DNA of 64,000 nt from Kutzneria buriramensis (GTDB lineage: Bacteria; Actinomycetota; Actinomycetes; Mycobacteriales; Pseudonocardiaceae), in contig NZ_QUNO01000024.1 of NCBI RefSeq assembly GCF_003387475.1, positions 1-64,000 of the forward strand, read 5' to 3'. Shown in pieces: positions 43,132-52,574 of this stretch (position 1 is its first letter; the number at the start of each line of letters is the position of its first letter). The position numbers and the translations under genes were made by a program. The notes under the pieces are model-generated. The model had not been told where the DNA came from. It searched no databases and saw only the letters and a program-made list of their open reading frames with translations.

Positions 43132-43153
43132 AACGCTGTTATAAAACACCGTT
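43132..43153. promoter_or_regulatory. TetR-type operator-like palindrome
   Basis: Arms AACGCTGTT (43132-43140) and AACACCGTT (43145-43153) pair at 8 of 9 positions around ATAA. It lies 20 bases upstream of the ATG at 43112 on the minus strand, overlapping the likely promoter. No TetR gene is in the vicinity. Confidence 0.55.
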
Positions 43154-43210
43154 TCGATCAGGCGGTCAAGCCCGTGAGGGGAAGGTCGCCGCGCCTTCGC
43201 GATCGGCCGG

Positions 43211-45160
43211 TCAGGCGCTCAGCGGGCGGCCGTCGCCGGAGACCGCGGCGTCCTGATAGCCGGACGCCTGTGTCTGGTACAGGTCGTGGTAGCGGCTGCC
43301 CGGGCCGAGGGCCATCAGCTCGTCGTGGGTGCCCTGGGCGATGATCCGGCCGGCGTCGAAGACGTAGATCCGGTCGCACATCCGCACCGACGCCATCCGG
43401 TGCGTGATCAGCACGCAGGTGGTCCGCTCGTCCAGTTCGGCCAGCGTGCGGTAGATGCGGCCCTCGGCGATCGCGTCCAGGCTCGCGGTCGGCTCGTCGG
43501 CGATGAGCAGGTCGGCCCGGCGGTAGAGGGCGCGGGCGATCGCCACGCGCTGCTCCTGCCCGCCGGACAGCCGGGTGCCGCGGACGAACTGCTTGGACAG
43601 CATCGTGTCCCAGCCGTAGGGCACGGCCGCGGCGACATCGTCGGCGCCGGCCGAGGCGGCGGCCGCCAGCAGTGCCGTGTCGCCGGGATCGTCGCGGTCC
43701 GGGCGACCGAGGCGGATGTTGGCGGCCAGGCTGACCGGCCAGTGGATCGGGTCCTGCATGACGATCGCGACGCCGGTGTGCACCGAGTCCGGGTCGACCA
43801 GGGCCATGTCCACGCCGTCGCGGGTGATCCGGCCGCCGGTCGGCTCGTACAGGCCGGCCAGCAGCTTGGCGGCGGTGGTCTTGCCGGAGCCGTTGAGGCC
43901 GGCGAAGGCGACCTTCTCGCCGTGGCGGAGGGTGAAGCTGACCTCGTGCAGCACGGGGTCGCTCGCTCCCGGGTAGGTGAAGCTCACCTGGTGGAAGGCG
44001 TAGGTGTGCGGCCGGCTCGGCGCGAGGACGGGGCGCGGCGGCCGGACCCGGGCGGCGCAGTCGCGGAGGAACTCCCGGAACGCGTTGACGTACAAGGATT
44101 CCTCGTACAGGCGGTTCACCGCGAGCACGACGTCGGCGAGGCGGGCCCGGCCGGTCTGGATCGCGATGAGGGCGCTGCCGGCCACCGGCAGCGGCACTCG
44201 CCCGGTGACGACGAACACCGCCAGCAGCGCGTAGGCGATCGTGAGTCCGGTGCCGCCGGCGGCGCGGCCCAGGAGCCGGTTGCGCGCCTGGCGGCCGGCG
44301 AGTGCGAGTTCCTCCTCCTGGAGGATGTCGCCGAAGGCGGTGATGTCCTTCTGCAGCACCGGTTGTGCCTGGTAGGCGCGGATCTCGGGCGCGGCGATCT
44401 CGTTGTCCGCGAGCCGTTCGATGAGCCAGCGTCGGCGGCGTATGGGGGAGAGGCGCCGCATCATGTCGTAGAGGGCGCGGGAGTTGGTCAGCGCCGCCCA
44501 GGAGTCCGGGATCACCGAGACGATCAGCGGCGGCAGCAGCAGCGGGTCGAGCAGCGCCAGTGTCGCAGCGGTCGCGGCCAGGCCGGTCAGCGAGCCCACC
44601 GCGGTGACCATTCGGGACCATGCGCCGTCGACGTGCATGCTGGTCGACTGCGAGGCCAGTTCGCGGGCGTTGTACCAGTCGGGGTCGTCGTAGGCCGACA
44701 GCGGCACCGTCACCGAGACGCGGAACACCTCTTCCTCGCACGTACGGCGCATCAGCACGCCGATCACCTCGGTGCCGTACTGGCTGATCGCATCCGCCGA
44801 CCGCTGCACCGCGAGCGCCGCCACCACAACGAGTATCGCCGGCAGCGCGGCGAGAAACCGTTGCGGCGTCGGCCCTTCCGTCACCAGTTGGCGCAGCACG
44901 GACGCCGTCGAGTACAGCCCGAACCCCGACGCCACGCCCGCAGCCGCCGTCGTCGTCACGACCAGCGCCACCAGCGCCGGCCGCCTCGCCCACGCCAGCC
45001 CGACCAGGTAGCGGGCGGTGTCCGGCAGTCGCAATGCCATCCGCCACAACGAGGTGTTCCGGGCCTGCGCCTCGAAATCCGCCGATCGCCACGGCGGAGT
45101 GACCAGCTCGTTTTCCGTGCCGGCAAAAGGATCGCCCCTACGCGCGCGTCGTCCCGCCAC
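43211..45160 (-). CDS. ABC transporter, fused permease and ATP-binding domains
   Basis: This 649-residue half-transporter has about six hydrophobic segments (residues 55-350) and an ATPase domain (about 385-625) with Walker A AGLNGSGKTT, signature [15 protein letters not shown] and Walker B LLIADEPTASLD, followed by VLITHRMASVRMCD. This is the exporter type that works as a homodimer; related proteins occur in lanthipeptide and other peptide clusters, but no precursor or modifying gene is nearby. The GTG at 45160 follows GGGAGG. It diverges from the GH92 gene. Confidence 0.88.
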   Translation of the reverse strand: MAGRRARRGDPFAGTENELVTPPWRSADFEAQARNTSLWRMALRLPDTARYLVGLAWARRPALVALVVTTTAAAGVASGFGLYSTASVLRQLVTEGPTPQRFLAALPAILVVVAALAVQRSADAISQYGTEVIGVLMRRTCEEEVFRVSVTVPLSAYDDPDWYNARELASQSTSMHVDGAWSRMVTAVGSLTGLAATAATLALLDPLLLPPLIVSVIPDSWAALTNSRALYDMMRRLSPIRRRRWLIERLADNEIAAPEIRAYQAQPVLQKDITAFGDILQEEELALAGRQARNRLLGRAAGGTGLTIAYALLAVFVVTGRVPLPVAGSALIAIQTGRARLADVVLAVNRLYEESLYVNAFREFLRDCAARVRPPRPVLAPSRPHTYAFHQVSFTYPGASDPVLHEVSFTLRHGEKVAFAGLNGSGKTTAAKLLAGLYEPTGGRITRDGVDMALVDPDSVHTGVAIVMQDPIHWPVSLAANIRLGRPDRDDPGDTALLAAAASAGADDVAAAVPYGWDTMLSKQFVRGTRLSGGQEQRVAIARALYRRADLLIADEPTASLDAIAEGRIYRTLAELDERTTCVLITHRMASVRMCDRIYVFDAGRIIAQGTHDELMALGPGSRYHDLYQTQASGYQDAAVSGDGRPLSA

Positions 45161-45372
45161 ATGCCCTCCCCTTGTGCGCCGGTAAAGCCTTCATAGCGAA
45201 CCCCGGGCGGATCGAACAGGCGTTCGCCCGGATGTCACCGGGATAGGTCATCGCCCCGCGCCGCGAGTCCCGGAAATTGGGGGCCCACAGACCCGACTAT
45301 CGGACCTTGCCCGTTGTCTCGGCCGCCGGGCAGAATCCCGCACGCCTAGCACCTGTGACGGGAGTGACAACG

Positions 45373-48300
45373 ATGTCAAGACGTCGGCTCGGACCTGTTG
45401 CCGGCACGGTGCTGGCCATGCTGCTCGCCGGTGCTCCGGCGGTGGCGGCGCCGGTCGTGACGGATCCGGCGGGCCTGGTGGATCCCTTCGTGGGGACGGG
45501 CAGTGGCGGCGCGGTGGTGGGTGACGTCGACACGTTCCCGGGCGCGTCGATGCCGTTCGGCATGACGCAGTTCAGCCCGGATACGACGAGCCGGCCGGCG
45601 GGTGGCGGGTACTCGTCGGCGGACAGCCAGATCACGGGGCTGAGCCTGACCCACCTGTCCGGCGCGGGCTGCGCGGTGGCGGGCGACATCCCGTTCCTGC
45701 CGCTGGTGGGGGCGGTGCCGGGCTCGCCGGACGGTGCCAGCGAGCCGTTCAGCCACGCCACCGAGCAGGCGAGCCCTGGCAGCTACGCCGTGACGCTGGG
45801 GCAGGTCCGCACGGAGCTGACGGCAACGGACCGCACGGGGCTGGCGCGGCTCACCTACCCGCCGACGGCGCAGGCGCAGCTGCTGGTGAAGGTGGCGAAC
45901 AGCCAGAACGGATCGGCCAACGCGACGTTCCACACGATCGGCGACCGGCAGATCGCCGGCTCGGTCAGCAGCGGTCACTTCTGCGGCCAGCCGAACTCGT
46001 ACACGGTGTACTTCGCCGCCAAGTTCGACCGAGCGTTCACGTCGTCGGGGACCTGGGGTGGCGGCACGGCCAACGCGGTGTCGGCGCACGCCCGCCAGGT
46101 GCCGGTGCCCAAGCAGTCGCACACGACGCAGGGCAGCGGCGTGGTGGCCGGCGGCTATCTCACCTTCGACACCACGGCCAAGCCGGTGGTCGGCATGCAG
46201 GTGGCGATCTCGTACGTGAGCGAGGACGGGGCCCGGGCCAACCTCAAGGCCGAGGACGCCGGATTCGCTTTCGACCGCGCGGCGAAGGCCGCCCGCAGCG
46301 CGTGGAACGGTCAGCTCGGCAAGATCCAGGCACACGGTGGAACGCCGGCTGAGCAGCGCACCTTCTACACGGCGCTGTACCACTCCCTGTTGCACCCCAG
46401 CCTGTTCAGCGACGCCGATGGCAGGTACCCCGGCTTCGACGGCAAGCCGCACACGGTTCCACGCGGCCATGCGCAGTACACGGACTTCTCCGGCTGGGAC
46501 ATCTACCGCTCGCAGATCCCGCTGATCGCGCTGCTCGATCCCGCGCAGGCCGGCGATATGGCGACCTCGCTGCTCAACGCCGGCGACCAGATGGGCTGGC
46601 TGCCGAAATGGCCGGTGGCCAACGGGGAATCCGGCGTGATGAACGGAGATCCGGCCGATGCGATCCTGGCCGGGGCGTGGGCGTTCGGCGCGCACGGCTT
46701 CGACGCGCGGCACGCCGTCGACGAGATGGTGCACGGGGCCCGAGACAGTGGGACACAGGGCGGCGGCGCGCCCGGACAGGGCTGGTACGTGGAACGCCCG
46801 TCGAACGCGGGATACCTGGCCAACGGGTACGTGCCGAACACCCAGGCAGACTCGATCTCGCCGGTGCCCAACGGCGCGTCGGAGACGCTGGAGTACGCGC
46901 TCGGCGACTTCGCCGTGTCACGGCTCGCGGGCGCCGTGGGCCGCAACGACATCGCCGGCGCGTTCACCAAGAGCTCGCAGAACTGGGCCAACCTGTTCGA
47001 CACCGCCACCGGCTACATCCGGCCGCGTGACGGCGACGGGGCGTTCCCGCCCGGCGATCCGCTGGCCATGGGCGGCGGGTTCGGGCAGACCGGGTTCCAG
47101 GAGGGCAACGCCGCGCAGTACACGTGGATGGTCCCGCAGAACCTGGCCGCGCTGATCGGCGGCATGGGCGGCCGCGATGCCGCCCGCGCGCGGCTGGACC
47201 AGTTCTTCGGACAGCTCAACGCCGGCCCGAACCGGCCGAACGAGTGGGCCGGCAACGAGCCCAACCTGGATACCCCCTGGGCGTATGACAGCGTGGGCGC
47301 GCCTTGGCAGACGCAGTCGACCGTCCGCGCGATCATGGCGCAGCTGTACGGGCCGACGCCCGGCGGCGAGCCGGGCAACGACGACCTCGGAGCGCTGTCG
47401 TCCTGGTACGTGTGGGCGGCGATGGGGATCTACCCGCAGACGCCGGGCGTGCCGATGCTGGTGCTGGGCACGCCGTTGTTCGACCACGTCACCGTGACGG
47501 CCGGCAACGGGCGCCGGATCGAGATCACCGCGCCGGGGGCGGGCGACGCCAAGCCTTACGTGCAGAGCCTGCGGGTCGACGGCCGGCCGAGCACGCACAC
47601 GTGGCTGATGCTCGCCGACCACCCCGGCGTGACCGCGCTCGACTTCACCGTTGGCGCGCAACCGAACCGCAGCTGGGGAACCGGCGCTTCCGACGCGCCG
47701 CCGTCGTTCGGCGCCGGGCCGGTCACCTTCCCGCCGACGACCCGCGCGCAGGTGCGCACCGATCCGGCGCAGATCCGTCTCGCGCCCGGGGCCAACGCCA
47801 CGGTGAACGTCCTCGTGGACAACAGCCTCGGCAGCCAGCCGGCCACGGTCACGTGGACAGCGTCTTCGCCGAACAGCGGCATCACCTTCGGACCGCCGAC
47901 CGGCACGGCGACGGTGGCGGCCGGGGCGAGCACCGCCACGCCGCTCACCGTGAGCGCGAGTCCGCAAGCCACCGCCGGCTTCTACTCCGTCAGCATCGCG
48001 GCGAAGGCCAGCAACGGCGCGATGATCGCCAAGAGCCAGATCCTGGTCACGTTGGCCAGCCCCGGCCAGACCATCCCCACCGCGTACGTGTCGAACTACT
48101 CCGACAACACCGTCACGCCGGTGGACCGCGCCAACGGCACCGCAGGCCCGGTGATCCCGGTCGGCAGCGGCCCGGACGGCGTCGTGGTCACGCCGAACGG
48201 CGCGGAGGTCTACGTCGCCAACAACAACAGCAACAACGTGTCGGTGATCTCCACCGCGGACAACACGGTGATCGCGACGATCCCCGTCGGCTCTGTGGCG

Positions 48301-48942
48301 GCCGACCCGGCGGTCACGCCGGACGGGACGACCGTGTGGGTCAGCAACTACGGCGACGGCACGGTGCAGCCCATCGACGTGGCGACGCACACCGCGGGCG
48401 TGCCGATCAAGGTCGGCGCGAATCCCGAACGGTTGGCGATCTCGCCGGACGGCAAGGACCTCTGGGTCGCCAACCAGGGCTCGGGGACCGCCAGCGAGAT
48501 CGACACCGCGAGCCGTGCCGTCGTACGCCAGGTCGCCGTCGGCGCGCAGCCGTTCGGCGTCGCGGTCAGTGCCGGCGGTACGGCGTACATCGGAAACGCC
48601 GGCGGCAACTCGGTGTCCGTCATCGACGGGTCAGGCGTCACCGCGACGATTGCGCTGGGCAGTTCGCCGGCCGGGATCTCGCTGTCGCCGGACGGCAGCC
48701 GGCTGTACGTGACGGCGGCCAGCGGCGGTGTGCTACCGGTCAACACCGCCACCAACACCGTCGGCCCGCTCATCGCCACCGGCGCCAGCCCTTATGCCGC
48801 CGCATTCACCACCGACGGGGCGACGGCGTGGATCGTCGACTCGGGTTCCAACGACGTCCGGCCGATCACCGTCGCCACCGGCGCCGTCGGCCCCGCCGTG
48901 ACGGTCGGTACCGTGCCGGACGGTATCGCGCTCACTCCGTGA
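45373..48942 (+). CDS. Secreted GH92 alpha-mannosidase with C-terminal YVTN beta-propeller
   Basis: This 1189-residue secreted enzyme has a signal peptide (1-24), the GH92 N-terminal beta-sandwich and the alpha-barrel catalytic domain. Motifs are DPFVGTGSGGAVVGDV, the acid E577 in EGNAAQYTW, WAGNEPNLDTPW and GNDD at 668-671. GH92 enzymes are calcium-dependent exo-alpha-mannosidases. After an Ig-like domain (about 790-890) come seven propeller blades of the YVTN type (about 895-1189), each with a beta-strand like GAEVYVANNNSNNVSVI. That fusion is unusual. The ATG at 45373 has GGAG upstream. The GH5-like gene follows 16 bases later. Confidence 0.9.
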   Translation: MSRRRLGPVAGTVLAMLLAGAPAVAAPVVTDPAGLVDPFVGTGSGGAVVGDVDTFPGASMPFGMTQFSPDTTSRPAGGGYSSADSQITGLSLTHLSGAGCAVAGDIPFLPLVGAVPGSPDGASEPFSHATEQASPGSYAVTLGQVRTELTATDRTGLARLTYPPTAQAQLLVKVANSQNGSANATFHTIGDRQIAGSVSSGHFCGQPNSYTVYFAAKFDRAFTSSGTWGGGTANAVSAHARQVPVPKQSHTTQGSGVVAGGYLTFDTTAKPVVGMQVAISYVSEDGARANLKAEDAGFAFDRAAKAARSAWNGQLGKIQAHGGTPAEQRTFYTALYHSLLHPSLFSDADGRYPGFDGKPHTVPRGHAQYTDFSGWDIYRSQIPLIALLDPAQAGDMATSLLNAGDQMGWLPKWPVANGESGVMNGDPADAILAGAWAFGAHGFDARHAVDEMVHGARDSGTQGGGAPGQGWYVERPSNAGYLANGYVPNTQADSISPVPNGASETLEYALGDFAVSRLAGAVGRNDIAGAFTKSSQNWANLFDTATGYIRPRDGDGAFPPGDPLAMGGGFGQTGFQEGNAAQYTWMVPQNLAALIGGMGGRDAARARLDQFFGQLNAGPNRPNEWAGNEPNLDTPWAYDSVGAPWQTQSTVRAIMAQLYGPTPGGEPGNDDLGALSSWYVWAAMGIYPQTPGVPMLVLGTPLFDHVTVTAGNGRRIEITAPGAGDAKPYVQSLRVDGRPSTHTWLMLADHPGVTALDFTVGAQPNRSWGTGASDAPPSFGAGPVTFPPTTRAQVRTDPAQIRLAPGANATVNVLVDNSLGSQPATVTWTASSPNSGITFGPPTGTATVAAGASTATPLTVSASPQATAGFYSVSIAAKASNGAMIAKSQILVTLASPGQTIPTAYVSNYSDNTVTPVDRANGTAGPVIPVGSGPDGVVVTPNGAEVYVANNNSNNVSVISTADNTVIATIPVGSVAADPAVTPDGTTVWVSNYGDGTVQPIDVATHTAGVPIKVGANPERLAISPDGKDLWVANQGSGTASEIDTASRAVVRQVAVGAQPFGVAVSAGGTAYIGNAGGNSVSVIDGSGVTATIALGSSPAGISLSPDGSRLYVTAASGGVLPVNTATNTVGPLIATGASPYAAAFTTDGATAWIVDSGSNDVRPITVATGAVGPAVTVGTVPDGIALTP

Positions 48943-48958
48943 GAAGGGGACAGCCAGC

Positions 48959-50272
48959 ATGTCCGAGTTCGCCCGCCGTCAATTCCTCGGCGCCGCAACG
49001 CTGTTGGGCGCCAGTACCGCCGTGCCCGCGGTGGCCGACGCCGCGCCGGACGGCCGATCCCGCCGGGTGCGGTTCGGGCTGAACTACACGCCCAGCAAGA
49101 ACTGGTGGTACTGCTGGTCGGACTGGGACGCCCGGTCGATCCGCGCCGACCTGGCCGACATCAGGGCGCTGGGTATGGACCACATCCGGATCATGGCGCT
49201 GTGGCCCGAACTCCAGCCGAACGCCACCTTCGTCCGGCCCGAGATGGTCGACCGGGTGCGCGAACTGCTCGACCTGGCCGGTGAAAGGCGCCTCGACGTC
49301 GAGGTGACGGTGTTGAACGGCGCGGTCAGCGGCTTCCTGTTCGTGCCACCGTGGCTGATCAACAACGGCACCGGCAAGGTGACGAACTTCTTCACCGACC
49401 CGGACACGCTCGCCGCCACCCAGCGGCTGTTCACCGCGTTGGGCAAGGGCATCGGCCGGCATCCGCGGTTCCTCGGCTTCGACCTGTCCAACGAGATCTA
49501 CTGGTTCGCGCAGCCGTTCGGCATCGACGTGGCGCCGGCGGTCGGCGACGGCTGGCTGCGCACCATGTTCGCCGATGCCGAGGCGGCCGCCCCCGGCCGG
49601 CTGCACGTCGCCGGCATCGACCACTTCCCGTGGCTCAACGACGACTACTTCAGCCGGGACGCGCTGGGCACCACGGGTTCGGTCAGCGCCAACCACACCT
49701 GGGCGGGCTGGGTCGACATCTTCACCACGTACGGGCCGATGTCCACGCCGTCGCTGCACTACTCGGAGTACTTCATCGAGCTGATCAAGGCCTTCCACAC
49801 CGATCCGCACCGGCAGGTGTGGATCGAGGAGACCGGCATCTCCTCGGTGTGGATGGACCCCAAGCTCATTCCACAGTGGACGGAGCAGTCGATCCGGAAC
49901 ATGGTGAGCTGCGAGGACCTGTGGGGCGTGACCTGGTGGTGCTCGCACGAGGTCAACCGCGGGCTGACCGGCTTCAACCAGCTCGAGTACGACCTCGGCG
50001 TCTACACCAACGACCGCCGGCTCAAGCCCATCGGCGCGACCATCGCGGACCTGATCCGGGAGTACGACCACAATCCGCCGAAGGCCATCCACCGGTCGTC
50101 GGCGCTGGTGCTGCCGGACGGCATGGTCCCGTCGATTCCGTTCTTCGAGCCGTTCATGCGTCTCATCGACAAGGGCGTGCGGCCCGCCGTGGTGAAGGCG
50201 AGCCGCAGCACCGACAAGGCCTACCTCGAGGCGCGAGGCATCGACAAACTCATCCAGCTCGACGAGGTCTGA
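48959..50272 (+). CDS. Secreted GH5-like hydrolase, possible mannanase, with Tat-type signal
   Basis: This 437-residue protein begins with MSEFARRQFLGAATL, a twin-arginine signal. The (beta/alpha)8 part has NYTPSKNWWYCWSDWD, the acid/base E179 in DLSNEI and the nucleophile region WIEETG (E290/E291). The clan GH-A pattern fits GH5 mannanase/cellulase-like enzymes, but the subfamily is not clear. It lies 16 bases after the GH92 gene and is probably in its operon, so a mannan-related substrate is plausible. It converges with another GH5 gene. Confidence 0.8.
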   Translation: MSEFARRQFLGAATLLGASTAVPAVADAAPDGRSRRVRFGLNYTPSKNWWYCWSDWDARSIRADLADIRALGMDHIRIMALWPELQPNATFVRPEMVDRVRELLDLAGERRLDVEVTVLNGAVSGFLFVPPWLINNGTGKVTNFFTDPDTLAATQRLFTALGKGIGRHPRFLGFDLSNEIYWFAQPFGIDVAPAVGDGWLRTMFADAEAAAPGRLHVAGIDHFPWLNDDYFSRDALGTTGSVSANHTWAGWVDIFTTYGPMSTPSLHYSEYFIELIKAFHTDPHRQVWIEETGISSVWMDPKLIPQWTEQSIRNMVSCEDLWGVTWWCSHEVNRGLTGFNQLEYDLGVYTNDRRLKPIGATIADLIREYDHNPPKAIHRSSALVLPDGMVPSIPFFEPFMRLIDKGVRPAVVKASRSTDKAYLEARGIDKLIQLDEV

Positions 50273-50285
50273 CGACTCCTGGGGG

Positions 50286-51479
50286 TCAGGGGCGCTGGGT
50301 CATCTTCTCCAGCGCCTTGATCCGCGCCACGCTGGCCGCGTTCGCCGCGCCGGTCCACGCGGTGTTGAGCAGGCCGTAGTAGTCGAGGGCGCCGTGCTGC
50401 CGGCCGGTGCCGGCGGACTGTGTGCCGTTGAGCTGCCAGTAGGCCCAGTCGATGTCACCCTCGCGCAGATAGCGCTGGATACCGTTGGAGAAGTTCGAGT
50501 CGGCCTTGTCGCAGCCCGCGGTCCAGGTGATGCAGGTGCCGAACTCGCTGACCCACACCGGCGCGGTGTATGGCTTGCCCTGGGCGACGAGATAGCCCCA
50601 CCTGGCGCCGAGCTGCTTGCTGAACGGGCCGTAGCCGTGGTTGACGTCGTACTCCCACTTGTAGGCGTGCGCGGCGTACACCAGCCGGCCGCCGACCTTC
50701 AGCCGGATCGGGCGGTGGTACGCGCCGGTGAGATCGGTCTGGTAGTTCAGGCCGCCCACCACGACGAGCAGGTTGCGGTTGGCGGCCAGGACCGCGTTGC
50801 CGCCGCGCTCGGCGGCCGCCGCCCAGTCTGTCCGGGGGTTGCCGTCGCCCCAGGTCGGCGACACGCCGCCGGCATCCCGGATCTCGTTGCGCAGCTCGGC
50901 GGCCACCACTTGCGGACGGTTCCGGTAGCGGGTCACGATGCCCCGCCAGTCGGCGATCCAGTGGGACTCGGGATAGGCGGCGGTGTACCACAGCCCGTTG
51001 CCGTCCTTGCCGTTGCAGCACCAGTCGGCCCGGCTGACGTGGTTGTCCAGGACGACCATCAGCCCGGCGCGTCCGAGCGCGTCGACGACCCGGTCGAGCA
51101 CGTCCAGCGCCCGCTTGCCCTTCAGCTCGGGATTGGCCCGGACGTAGCGGTCCGCGACGACCGGGTTGTGCTCGTACATCTCGTTGGACCACGGAATTCG
51201 CACCGAGTTGAAGCCGTTGGCCCTGATCCAGCCGGCGATGTGCCCGATGGTGGCGCGGTCCAGGCCGCCGACGACGAACTCCGGCGACTCCGCTCCGCTC
51301 CAGTTCACGCTGGCCAGCTTGACCCGCTGGCCGTCCGGGCGAAGGATCCAGCGTCCGCTGGTGTGCAGGGGATAGGTGGTGGGGGTTGCGACCGCAGTGG
51401 TGGCCGGCGACGAAGCCACGGTAATAGCCGCCGCCAACGCGGCGACCACGAACGACAGCCGGCGGTAGTGGAACATCAT
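50286..51479 (-). CDS. Secreted GH5 cellulase-like enzyme
   Basis: This is a 397-residue secreted glycoside hydrolase, with signal peptide 1-32. The GH5 marks are NGFNSVRIPWSNEMYE, the acid/base E199 in AAELRNEIRD and the nucleophile E312 in WVSEFGT, with HAYKWEYD between. The presence of LDNHVSRADWCC fits the cellulase group that cuts beta-1,4-glucan. GGAG lies just before the ATG pair at 51479/51476. It has no carbohydrate-binding module. It converges with the previous gene over 13 bases. Confidence 0.88.
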   Translation of the reverse strand: MMFHYRRLSFVVAALAAAITVASSPATTAVATPTTYPLHTSGRWILRPDGQRVKLASVNWSGAESPEFVVGGLDRATIGHIAGWIRANGFNSVRIPWSNEMYEHNPVVADRYVRANPELKGKRALDVLDRVVDALGRAGLMVVLDNHVSRADWCCNGKDGNGLWYTAAYPESHWIADWRGIVTRYRNRPQVVAAELRNEIRDAGGVSPTWGDGNPRTDWAAAAERGGNAVLAANRNLLVVVGGLNYQTDLTGAYHRPIRLKVGGRLVYAAHAYKWEYDVNHGYGPFSKQLGARWGYLVAQGKPYTAPVWVSEFGTCITWTAGCDKADSNFSNGIQRYLREGDIDWAYWQLNGTQSAGTGRQHGALDYYGLLNTAWTGAANAASVARIKALEKMTQRP

Positions 51480-51557
51480 GGCGCTCCTGATTCGACTTGA
51501 CGGGCAGGTCCGCGCGGGTGGTGTGGCCCCGGCGCGCGGGGCCACACCACGAACGGC

Positions 51558-52421
51558 CTAGCCCATGCGCTTCGCCTGCTCGTAGTACTGACCGGTGCGG
51601 GAGTTGAAGTAGACGCTGTAGTTCTCGCCGTGGTGGGCGTGGTCACCGCCGCGGTCGTAGCCGCCCATCGTCCCGATCACGTTGTGGGAGACGTGGTTGG
51701 CGTCCCCCAGGAGCCAAGGTGAGCCGCTGGTTCCGCCCGGCAGTCCGATGCCCTGGTGGCCGCCGTTGGGATAGCCGTAGCAGTCCATCCGGATGTAGCT
51801 GTGCGGATTGCCGTAGTTGGTGACATTGCTGCACCGCATCGGCCTGGCGGCGCGGGCTGGATAACCCGCGATGGTGGTCGGGGTGTTTCCGATCCGGGCG
51901 TTGGTCACCAGGTGCAGCGATCCCGTCCGCTGGGCGACATTCTTGCCGCCCGACGGCTTGAGAATCACGAACGCGTAGTCGTACGGGCTGCTGGAATACT
52001 TGTCGGGGCTCTTGGCCGTGGGGTCGTACTCGACGGGCACGACGACCTTGGCGATGGTATTTCCCTGATAGACCATCGATTCCGAGGTGTAGGAGCCCCA
52101 GGTGCGGTTCGGTCCGTCGTGGTAACCCGGATAGAACTGCACCGACCTCGCGAACACGCCCTTCTTGGGCTCGACGCAGTGGGCGGCGGTGAGAATCACG
52201 TTGCCGTGCGGGCTGTCGATCACGCTGCCGGTGCAGTCGTGTTTGCTCGGCGCTGTGCCGTTTGTCAGGACCGTTCCCACGGTGGGCCAGCCGTCGAAGC
52301 TGTACCCCGTCGGAACGGCCGCCGTGGCGGACCACGCCGGCGCGGTCAGCGTGCCCACCGCGAGAGCCGCCACCAGCGTGGACATCCCGAGTCGCCACCG
52401 GCGGTGTCGTTGTTCCGTCAT
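51558..52421 (-). CDS. Secreted trypsin-like serine protease
   Basis: This 287-residue secreted protease of the chymotrypsin fold has a signal peptide (about 1-35). The triad is H81 in LTAAHC, D148 in YDYAFVIL and S232 in GLPGGTSGSPW. Three disulfides are possible (C63-C82 pair and C197-C214). The motif GGTSGSPW is common in actinobacterial enzymes of the glutamyl-endopeptidase or V8-like group. It is divergent from the membrane-HTH gene at 52575 with 153 bases between. Confidence 0.9.
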   Translation of the reverse strand: MTEQRHRRWRLGMSTLVAALAVGTLTAPAWSATAAVPTGYSFDGWPTVGTVLTNGTAPSKHDCTGSVIDSPHGNVILTAAHCVEPKKGVFARSVQFYPGYHDGPNRTWGSYTSESMVYQGNTIAKVVVPVEYDPTAKSPDKYSSSPYDYAFVILKPSGGKNVAQRTGSLHLVTNARIGNTPTTIAGYPARAARPMRCSNVTNYGNPHSYIRMDCYGYPNGGHQGIGLPGGTSGSPWLLGDANHVSHNVIGTMGGYDRGGDHAHHGENYSVYFNSRTGQYYEQAKRMG

Positions 52422-52574
52422 CGAACCTTCTCCCTTCGAGGTGAGTCCGAGCCCGTTGGCCGGACGCCGTCAACGGTGCCGACCGGGTGACACCGGGAGA
52501 ACCGTTGCGGCGTCTCGTGGGACGTGCTGAGACGATGCGAGACGCAGGCTCGGGGACGCGGGGAGGCGGACCGT

